Assembly (NCBI GenBank): GCA_029942065.1
Contig: JAPYTY010000107.1
Coordinates: 1-6,988 of the forward strand
Direction: 5' to 3'
DNA from: Acidobacteriota bacterium
Lineage (GTDB): Bacteria; Acidobacteriota; UBA6911; RPQK01; JADFOI01
Length of the DNA: 6,988 bases
The first letter of the stretch is position 1, and each line of letters starts with the position of its first letter. Both the position numbers and the translations under genes were made by a program. Of this stretch, positions 1 to 4,696 are shown piece after piece. The notes under the pieces are model-generated. The model was not told the origin of the DNA and made no database searches. It saw nothing but the letters and a program-made list of their open reading frames with translations.

Positions 1-21
1 ATCTGCCCGGCCTTCTATTAC

Positions 22-52
22 TCCGGAAGGCCGCTCGCCGAGCGGCCGCTAC
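22..52. repeat. Dispersed hairpin repeat, copy 1 (TCCGGAAGG type)
   Basis: A 31-nt element starts with TCCGGAAGG and ends with GCTAC. It folds into a 7-bp perfect stem (29-35 GGCCGCT with 41-47 AGCGGCC, loop CGCCG). A second element of the same length and layout lies at 4598-4628, identical at 22 of 31 positions by hand alignment. Read on the minus strand, both begin with GTAG. A competing 7-bp stem, 9-15 (GGCCTTC) with 26-32 (GAAGGCC), shares bases with the first, so the two hairpins exclude each other. The function is unknown; it resembles small intergenic palindromic elements of the REP kind. Confidence 0.55.
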
Positions 53-105
53 AACGGCCTCGCCACCTCTCAGAATTCGCTGCGAAGCTGCGACAGAGTC
101 CGAAT

Positions 106-122
106 CAGGGCGTTCCGCCCTG
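106..122. repeat. Short perfect hairpin (CAGGGCG-TTC-CGCCCTG)
   Basis: A 7-bp inverted repeat with a 3-nt loop lies 120 bp beyond the end of the molybdopterin-subunit gene. On the minus strand no T-run follows it, so it is not a convincing intrinsic terminator. It may be part of the surrounding repeat mosaic. Confidence 0.4.
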
Positions 123-136
123 GCTCATTCTTCTCT

Positions 137-171
137 TCTCTGTGTCTTTGTGTCTCTGTGGTGAAAATCTC
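137..171. repeat. Tandem TCTYTGTG octamer element, copy 1
   Basis: Three octamers stand in tandem: TCTCTGTG (137-144), TCTTTGTG (145-152) and TCTCTGTG (153-160), followed by GTGAAAATC. A shorter copy with the same trailing GTGARA lies at 198-221. From memory, sequences of the form CTCTGTG...CTCTGTGGTGAAA occur between genes in many environmental bacterial genomes, but their function is not established. No open reading frame with coding character crosses it. Confidence 0.6.
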
Positions 172-197
172 TCCGCTTCGCTCAGATAAAGGCGGCT

Positions 198-221
198 TTT
201 CTGTGCCTTTGTGGTGAGATC
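198..221. repeat. Tandem octamer element, copy 2 (shorter)
   Basis: Two octamers, TTTCTGTG (198-205) and CCTTTGTG (206-213), are followed by GTGAGATC. They match copy 1 at 137-171 in both the octamer core and the trailing GTGARA. The 26 bp between the copies shows no structure I would defend. Together with positions 1-136, this leaves 1-241 without any supported gene. Confidence 0.5.
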
Positions 222-241
222 GGCCGGAATCGGCGCCCCGG

Positions 242-2656
242 TCAGCGATTCAATAAACCCCAGATCACCTCGGGTGAAAGGGGCAATTCCCGGGCCTTGA
301 CCTCGAAAGGCTGCAAGGCATCCTCGATGGCGCTGGCGATGGCAGCGGGAGAGGGGATAGCTGCGCCCTCTCCGGCCGCCTTCTGACCCAGAACGCTGAA
401 TGGAGAGGGTACCTGGTAGTGTTCAATTTCGACTTCCGGGACCTCCATCGTGGAGGGTTTGGAGCAGTCGGTCAAAGTAAGCGTCAAGAGCTGTCCCTGG
501 GAGTCATAGACAAAGCCTTCTCCCAGGGCCGCTGAAATCCCATGGGCAACCGATCCGTAGATCTGTCCATCGACCACGCCCGGATTGAGGATGGTGCCGT
601 TGTCGCTGACGATGACGTAACGAAGGATATGGACCCGACCGGTCTCAACATCGACTTCCACCACGGCCGCGTGAGCCGCTGCCGAAAAGGTGAATTGAGC
701 GCGCACACGACCCTGCTTGTCCGGCAACAGGAACGGCTCGGGGGTAGGAAATTTATAGTAGTAGGTCGTCTGCAGACCGGCCTCCAGATCTTGTGGAATG
801 TAAGATTGGTTCCCGTAGGCAACCCTACCCAACCATTTGAAAGTCAAGCTCTTATCGGAGGACTGCTTGGAGGAAACGATACCCTCTTCAATGGTCAGTT
901 CCTCAGCCGAGGTCTCGAGAACATGAGAAGCCAGCTTCAAAACTTTTTCGCGCAGCTGTAAAGCGGCGCCGTGGACCGCTCCTATGTCAAAGAGGTGAAA
1001 ATTATTTCCGGTATTGGACGAAGAAACACCCCAGGGCGATATTCCACTGTCCCAGCTGCTGACCACATGGATCTGTTCCGGCGACACCCCCAGGACCTCC
1101 GCCACCACCTGCGCCGTGGTGGTCTCGTGAAACTGGCCGCAGCTGGGCCCGCCCAGAACAAGGGTTATGGTTCCATTCCTTTCCAGTTTGAGGGTGGCGC
1201 CTTCCACTCCTCCCGCCCCCGGCATCTCCTTGGCATCGGGAAAGATGGCCATGTCCCGTGCGGCGTTCCTCCCTCCCGGCTCCAGGCCGACCACCACTCC
1301 GACCCCCACGTATCGCCCCTTCTCCCGGGCTTTTTCCTGCTCGGACTTCACCTTCTCGTACTCAATATTCTTCAAGGCCCTTCTGAAAAGTTCAGGGTAA
1401 TCTCCGCTGCCGTAGACGTTTCCGTTGGGCGCCTGGTAAGGAAACTCCTCCGGCTGAATCAGGTTGACCGACCGCACCTCGGGAGGACTCATGCCAAGTG
1501 CCTCGGCGATTCGATCCATCATGCGTTCCCAGATAAAGCACATACTCGGCTTGCCGATTCCCCGGTTGGGCACCACCGGACACTTGTTGGTCACAACTGC
1601 CCGGCCCTCCAAACGCAGGTTCTTGACCTTGTAGGTACTGAAAAGATTGTTCAGTTTGTTGGTGAAATGGATGGTCAACGTGCTGACCGAACCGCCCACA
1701 TCATCCACCTCCTTGACGCTCAGACCCAGCACCGTTCCATCCTTTTGGACAGCTGCTTCCACCTCGAACTCCATCCCGCAGGATTGCCCCGCGGCCAGCA
1801 TGTGCTCACTGCGATCTTCAATCCATTTAACGGGTCGCCCTGTGTGCAGCGCCATCAGGCTGGTCAGCACGATGTACTTGCGAATGAGATGAATCTTCTG
1901 GCCGAAACCGCCACCGATGTCGGGAATGACAACCCGGTAGTTTTCCAGACTGAGTGCTTCTCCCAGAGCGTCATAGACCACCTCCGGGTTTTGGCCGTTG
2001 CACCAGACATCAAGGCGGTGGCTGACAGCGTCAAAGGAGGCCAGACAGGCCAGAGTTTCCAGAGGAGTCGAACTGTAGCGATGAATTTTCAGCTTCTCCC
2101 GTACCACCTGATCCGCCGATTCGAAGGCCTCCTCCACATCTCCGTAGGAGACCGCTCCTGTCCAGGCCACATTGGAGCCCAGTTCTTCGAAAAGCAGAGG
2201 AGCCGAGGACTCCATGGCTTCCCAGGGATCGACCACGGTGGGAAGCGGGTCGTACTCGACCGTGATCAGTTCCAGGGCATCCTCTGCGATAGAACGGCTC
2301 TCTGCCGCCAGCATCGCAATCGGCTCACCCAGATAACGGACTCGATCAATCGCAGTCGCATACTCGGGAATCGGTGTCTTGAGTCCTGCCGCATAACGCC
2401 CCGGTTTGAAGGGACGGGTCCTCTGCTTCACCACCTCGGGAGTTACCACCCCCACCACGCCCGGAAGTTCCAGCGCCTTACGGGCATCGACATCAACAAT
2501 TCGGGCATGGGGGTAGGGACTGCGAACGACGATGCCGTGCAACATCCCGGGCAAGGTGAAATCATCGGTGAACTGCCCGCGGCCGCTGACATGACGGGGC
2601 CCCTCTTTACTGCGGATGGCCTTGCCCAGATACTTGTTTTCGGTCGGTTGTGCCAT
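242..2656 (-). CDS. Molybdopterin-binding large subunit, xanthine dehydrogenase family
   Basis: This is an 804-aa catalytic subunit of a molybdenum hydroxylase, a family that hydroxylates aldehydes, N-heterocycles, CoA thioesters or CO using the Mo-MCD cofactor. An N-terminal aldehyde oxidase/xanthine dehydrogenase a/b-hammerhead-like domain covers about residues 10-140, followed by the Mo-binding region. Visible motifs are GGGFGQK (248-254), a Mo-pocket loop PNRGIGKP (363-370), a divergent cofactor loop around GPSCGQF (503-509), the NPGVVDGQIYGS segment (691-702), and KAAGEGAA (759-766) carrying the expected catalytic Glu at 763. The start at 2656 is chosen because homology begins at MAQPTENKY. 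GGTGG lies 5 nt upstream, and the small-subunit gene stops 10 nt before. The frame is open further upstream, but there it overlaps the small subunit. CO dehydrogenase is unlikely because the AYRCSFR loop is absent. The substrate cannot be named. Confidence 0.93.
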   Translation of the reverse strand: MAQPTENKYLGKAIRSKEGPRHVSGRGQFTDDFTLPGMLHGIVVRSPYPHARIVDVDARKALELPGVVGVVTPEVVKQRTRPFKPGRYAAGLKTPIPEYATAIDRVRYLGEPIAMLAAESRSIAEDALELITVEYDPLPTVVDPWEAMESSAPLLFEELGSNVAWTGAVSYGDVEEAFESADQVVREKLKIHRYSSTPLETLACLASFDAVSHRLDVWCNGQNPEVVYDALGEALSLENYRVVIPDIGGGFGQKIHLIRKYIVLTSLMALHTGRPVKWIEDRSEHMLAAGQSCGMEFEVEAAVQKDGTVLGLSVKEVDDVGGSVSTLTIHFTNKLNNLFSTYKVKNLRLEGRAVVTNKCPVVPNRGIGKPSMCFIWERMMDRIAEALGMSPPEVRSVNLIQPEEFPYQAPNGNVYGSGDYPELFRRALKNIEYEKVKSEQEKAREKGRYVGVGVVVGLEPGGRNAARDMAIFPDAKEMPGAGGVEGATLKLERNGTITLVLGGPSCGQFHETTTAQVVAEVLGVSPEQIHVVSSWDSGISPWGVSSSNTGNNFHLFDIGAVHGAALQLREKVLKLASHVLETSAEELTIEEGIVSSKQSSDKSLTFKWLGRVAYGNQSYIPQDLEAGLQTTYYYKFPTPEPFLLPDKQGRVRAQFTFSAAAHAAVVEVDVETGRVHILRYVIVSDNGTILNPGVVDGQIYGSVAHGISAALGEGFVYDSQGQLLTLTLTDCSKPSTMEVPEVEIEHYQVPSPFSVLGQKAAGEGAAIPSPAAIASAIEDALQPFEVKARELPLSPEVIWGLLNR

Positions 2657-2661
2657 TCGGT

Positions 2662-2666
2662 CCACC
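2662..2666 (-). promoter_or_regulatory. Ribosome binding site of the large-subunit gene
   Basis: GGTGG on the minus strand lies directly after the TAG stop of the small-subunit gene and 5 nt before the ATG at 2656. It supports this ATG over the longer open frame, and it suggests translational coupling of the two subunits. Confidence 0.55.
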
Positions 2667-3137
2667 CTATTTTTTATATGCCTTGGCCGCCGAGCCCACG
2701 GCTTTGACGATCTGAGTGTAGCCGGTACACATACAGAGATTGCCGGCCAGTTTCTGACGGATTTCCTCCTCGCCGGCATCGGGATTCCGGGTGAGCAATG
2801 AATGGCCGGCCAACACCATTCCCGAAGTGCAAAAGCCACACTGAAGGGCATAATGCTCGACAAATGCCTCCTGAATAGGGTGCAGTGTGCCCTCCCTGGC
2901 CAATCCCTCCACGGTGGTGATTTTCTTCTGGTCGGTACGCACGGCCAGGACCAGGCACGACTTCACCAGTCGGCCTTCCAGAAGCACCGAACAGGCACCA
3001 CATTCACCCACCACGCATCCCACATGGGTTCCAGTTAGGCCCACCTGCTCGCGCAGAAAAAAAGAAAGCAGCATCCGCGGCTCAACTTCCTCCCGGTAGA
3101 TTCGCCCGTTGATCTTCACCTGGATGAGCTGTTTCAT
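2667..3137 (-). CDS. [2Fe-2S] small subunit of the molybdenum hydroxylase
   Basis: This 156-aa protein is the electron-transfer subunit partnering the adjacent large subunit, and its length is normal for CoxS/XdhC-type subunits. The N-terminal plant-type ferredoxin domain holds C41-x4-C46-x2-C49-x11-C61. The C-terminal helical domain holds the second cluster, C100-x2-C103 and C135-x-C137 in NLCMCTGY, with the usual Gln before C100. In that last motif a Met stands where most relatives have Arg (CRCTGY). The ATG at 3137 is preferred because family homology starts there (MKQLIQVKINGR). The only upstream alternative is a TTG at 3185, whose extra 16 residues match nothing expected. There is no clear Shine-Dalgarno before 3137. 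There is also no twin-arginine or Sec signal, so the enzyme is probably cytoplasmic. Confidence 0.93.
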   Translation of the reverse strand: MKQLIQVKINGRIYREEVEPRMLLSFFLREQVGLTGTHVGCVVGECGACSVLLEGRLVKSCLVLAVRTDQKKITTVEGLAREGTLHPIQEAFVEHYALQCGFCTSGMVLAGHSLLTRNPDAGEEEIRQKLAGNLCMCTGYTQIVKAVGSAAKAYKK

Positions 3138-3145
3138 GAAGGCAA

Positions 3146-3175
3146 ACTGTAGTCCCCCCCTGTCATGGGTGTCAA
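3146..3175 (-). promoter_or_regulatory. Candidate sigma70-type promoter for the Mo-hydroxylase operon
   Basis: On the minus strand a perfect TTGACA (3175-3170) is followed after 18 nt by TACAGT (3151-3146). Transcription would start about 7 nt further on, near 3139, almost at the ATG at 3137. The message would then be leaderless or nearly so, which fits the absence of a ribosome binding site. This is a consensus match only; no experiment stands behind it. Confidence 0.35.
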
Positions 3176-3195
3176 TCCACGGCAATGCTCTATCG

Positions 3196-3225
3196 TTGAC
3201 TTGTAACGCGCCCCTGGCTTAAACT
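3196..3225 (+). promoter_or_regulatory. Candidate sigma70-type promoter for tatA-tatC
   Basis: TTGACT (3196-3201) and TAAACT (3220-3225) are separated by 18 nt and lie 21-50 nt upstream of the tatA ATG. The -35 hexamer matches at 5 of 6 positions and the -10 at 4 of 6. It does not overlap the divergent candidate promoter at 3146-3175. Confidence 0.35.
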
Positions 3226-3245
3226 GACTTGGACACTAAAGAGCG

Positions 3246-3482
3246 ATGTGGAATCTAGGCTTTCCTGAGTTATTAATTATCTTCGTTGTAGCTCTGGTGA
3301 TTTTCGGACCCCGTAAATTGCCTGAACTGGGGCGTTCACTGGGCAAAGGTTTGTCCGAGTTCAAAAGAGCATCAAACGAACTCAAGCGGACTTGGGAGGA
3401 TGAAGTCGAGGCCGTCAAACATGAAGTCGACGTTCAAAAGGAAGAACTGAATAAAATTGGTACGGACCTCGATCAGACCTGA
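3246..3482 (+). CDS. tatA: Sec-independent translocase subunit TatA (TatA/TatB family)
   Basis: This 78-aa inner-membrane protein is the pore-forming component of the twin-arginine translocase, which exports folded proteins. A transmembrane helix (about residues 6-20) is followed by the conserved F20-G21 hinge, P22, and the amphipathic helix RKLPELGRSLGKGLSEFKRA (23-42). A charged, probably disordered or helical tail runs to the end. Glu8 inside the GFPELL start resembles TatB, while the FGPRKLPELG stretch is TatA-like. Proteins of this mixed kind often serve in TatA-TatC systems without a separate TatB. tatC follows after 42 bp, probably as one operon. The start codon is preceded only by a weak AAAGAG. 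Confidence 0.92.
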   Translation: MWNLGFPELLIIFVVALVIFGPRKLPELGRSLGKGLSEFKRASNELKRTWEDEVEAVKHEVDVQKEELNKIGTDLDQT

Positions 3483-3524
3483 CTCCAGCCTTCTCCGTAT
3501 CAGGCCTCTTCCCAATTACCGCTT

Positions 3525-4457
3525 ATGACCGACGACCCCAGCAAATCTCCTCCGCTCGAACCACCGGACATCGACTCCCAGGCTTCCGAACATCCGGACG
3601 AAGATTTTCTCCCCGATTTCACGCCTCCTGACGTTCCTCCTCTCCCGCTCTCCGGTGGGTCGGGAGACGAAGAACCTCCTGAAGGGGATGGGCCGGATCT
3701 GGGGAGCGCCATGACCTTCCTGGAGCATCTGGACGAACTGCGCAAACGTATCGTCCACAGCGCTTCGGCTGTCGCCATCACTTTTGTCGGCTGCTGGACC
3801 TTCCGAGAGCAGATTTTCAAGGTTCTGGCCTTACCCATTGCCGATGTGGTGGCCCCCGGTCAGGGCGTCGAGGCCGGGATGAAGGAACTGATTTTCCTGA
3901 GTCCTACCGAACCTTTTTCCATCTGGTTGAAGGTGGCCTTCGTGGGAGCGATCTTCGCCGCCTCCCCCTACATTCTCTTTCAGGTGTGGCTGTTCATTGC
4001 CCCCGGACTGTATCGGAAGGAAAAATCCTACGCCGTCCCATTCCTGGTTTCCTCAACCGGACTCTTCATGCTGGGCGGGGTCTTCGCCTATTTTGTCATT
4101 CTTCCCACGGCCCTGGAATTTCTCATCAATCAGTTTGGCCGGCTGTTTCGGCCGATGGTCAGCGCCATCGAGTACTTCAACTTTGAGGTGATCATCCTGG
4201 TGGGGATGGGGTTGGTCTTTCAACTGCCCGTCCTGATCGCTTTTCTGTCCCTTTTTGGACTGGTCACACCGCAGTTCCTGTGGAAGAATTTCCGTTACGC
4301 TTTTCTTTTGATTCTCATCGTTGCCGCCGTGATTTCACCGACGGCCGACGTACTGAATTTATTTCTGTGGAGTGGTCCGATGGTGGTGCTGTATCTGATC
4401 AGTATCATCGTCTCGTGGATCTTCCAGAAGAGAAGAGCGAAAAAGGAAGGCTCCTAG
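3525..4457 (+). CDS. tatC: Sec-independent translocase subunit TatC with long N-terminal extension
   Basis: TatC is the six-helix membrane receptor for twin-arginine signal peptides. The core begins at FLEHLDELRKR (65-75), whose E71 aligns with signal-binding Glu15 of E. coli TatC. It continues with SPTEPF (126-131) and the segment FQVWLFIAPGLYRKE (152-166), whose E166 aligns with E. coli Glu103. Further membrane segments lie at about 168-194, 214-240 and 252-299, and the tail is basic (QKRRAKK). The first 62 residues are acidic and rich in proline and glycine, with no membrane segment, and are unusual for TatC. The ATG at 3525 has no visible ribosome binding site. The ATG at 3711 (residue 63) has GGGGAG 4 nt upstream and would give a 248-aa protein of the usual size. 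The core identity is certain; the start is not. Confidence 0.9.
   Translation: MTDDPSKSPPLEPPDIDSQASEHPDEDFLPDFTPPDVPPLPLSGGSGDEEPPEGDGPDLGSAMTFLEHLDELRKRIVHSASAVAITFVGCWTFREQIFKVLALPIADVVAPGQGVEAGMKELIFLSPTEPFSIWLKVAFVGAIFAASPYILFQVWLFIAPGLYRKEKSYAVPFLVSSTGLFMLGGVFAYFVILPTALEFLINQFGRLFRPMVSAIEYFNFEVIILVGMGLVFQLPVLIAFLSLFGLVTPQFLWKNFRYAFLLILIVAAVISPTADVLNLFLWSGPMVVLYLISIIVSWIFQKRRAKKEGS
3701..3706 (+). promoter_or_regulatory. Possible internal ribosome binding site within tatC
   Basis: GGGGAG ends 4 nt before the in-frame ATG at 3711, exactly where homology to ordinary TatC proteins begins. The spacing is short but usable. It bears on which tatC start is real. Confidence 0.35.
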
Positions 4458-4458
4458 C

Positions 4459-4500
4459 GGAAATCCGAAGTCCCAATTCTGAAATCCCAAACTAGAATCG
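4459..4500 (+). repeat. Degenerate heptad tract (NGAAATC type)
   Basis: Directly after the tatC stop, six 7-nt units run in register: GGAAATC, CGAAGTC, CCAATTC, TGAAATC, CCAAACT, AGAATCG. The period is seen by eye, and the last two units are weak. The tract lies between convergent genes and contains no supported gene. Confidence 0.5.
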
Positions 4501-4504
4501 GAGT

Positions 4505-4540
4505 GTAGGAGGCGCCTCGGACGCTGGTCTTCGACCAGCG
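4505..4540 (+). repeat. GTAG-led double palindrome
   Basis: GTAG (4505-4508) is followed by the 10-bp palindrome GAGGCGCCTC (4509-4518). Next comes an 8-bp stem, CGCTGGTC (4522-4529) with GACCAGCG (4533-4540), loop TTC. The CTGGTCTTCG core recurs in the terminator at 4660-4696. No T-run follows, so it is a poor intrinsic terminator for tatC, though no better one is visible. Confidence 0.45.
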
Positions 4541-4541
4541 C

Positions 4542-4569
4542 GTTCCACGTTCCAGGTTCCACGTTTTAC
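4542..4569 (+). repeat. Heptad tandem tract (GTTCCAC type)
   Basis: Four contiguous 7-nt units: GTTCCAC, GTTCCAG, GTTCCAC, GTTTTAC. Units of the same family appear inverted at 4640-4660 (GTTTTAC, GTTTCAA on the minus strand). The two tracts therefore flank the hairpin repeat at 4598-4628. Confidence 0.6.
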
Positions 4570-4597
4570 GAAAAGAAGAACGGATTTCCGCGCCGAT

Positions 4598-4628
4598 TCC
4601 GGAAGGGCGCACGGCCCTGCGCCACTAC
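4598..4628. repeat. Dispersed hairpin repeat, copy 2 (TCCGGAAGG type)
   Basis: This 31-nt element begins with TCCGGAAGG and ends with ACTAC. Its stem is GGCGCA (4606-4611) with TGCGCC (4618-4623), loop CGGCCC. It matches the copy at 22-52 in length, first nine bases, final CTAC and hairpin placement, while the stem bases themselves differ. The sequence just before it, 4590-4602, is the exact reverse complement of 224-236 (13 bp). Confidence 0.55.
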
Positions 4629-4639
4629 CCTGTTGTTCT

Positions 4640-4660
4640 GAGAGACTTGAAACGTAAAAC
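4640..4660 (-). repeat. Inverted heptad tract (GTTTTAC, GTTTCAA)
   Basis: On the minus strand the units are GTTTTAC (4660-4654), GTTTCAA (4653-4647) and a weaker GTCTCTC (4646-4640). They are inverted relative to the tract at 4542-4569. The first unit also supplies the T-run of the terminator that ends the minus-strand operon. Confidence 0.4.
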
Positions 4661-4696
4661 CTGTAAAGCTCTGGTCTTCGTCCAGAGCTTTACAGG
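4651..4696 (-). terminator. Intrinsic terminator of the mfd-ppiC-surA-like operon
   Basis: A perfect 15-bp stem pairs 4660-4674 with 4682-4696 around a 7-nt loop. On the minus strand it is followed at once by TTTTACGTTT. The TAA stop of the SurA-like gene (4692-4690) lies inside the first arm, so the last codons and the terminator overlap. No T-run follows on the plus strand, so it should act mainly on minus-strand transcripts. Confidence 0.75.

Noticed and set aside
242..2656. Identification as CO dehydrogenase CoxL
   Set aside because: The loop at the Mo site lacks the Cys of AYRCSFR, and no CoxM or accessory cox gene is present.
2667..2680. A6 run at the end of the small-subunit gene as a frameshift site joining the two subunits
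   Set aside because: The large subunit is in the +1 frame, which a simple -1 slip at A6 would not reach. A normal stop plus a nearby ribosome binding site explains the arrangement.
971..2707. A 578-codon open frame on the plus strand
   Set aside because: It lies entirely antisense to the large molybdopterin subunit, whose homology and motifs run through the whole region. The translated product shows no recognisable domain, so it is a by-product of codon bias.
2657..2863. N-terminal extension of the large subunit (69 extra residues)
   Set aside because: The stretch overlaps the small-subunit gene and resembles no part of the family. The ATG at 2656 has a ribosome binding site and begins the conserved sequence.
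2667..3185. The Mo-hydroxylase as a Tat substrate exported by the neighbouring TatAC
   Set aside because: Neither subunit has a twin-arginine signal. The residues encoded upstream of the small-subunit ATG lack an RR motif and a hydrophobic stretch.
4459..4660. CRISPR array
   Set aside because: The repeat units are 7 nt and contiguous, with no spacers of 30-40 nt and no cas genes nearby.
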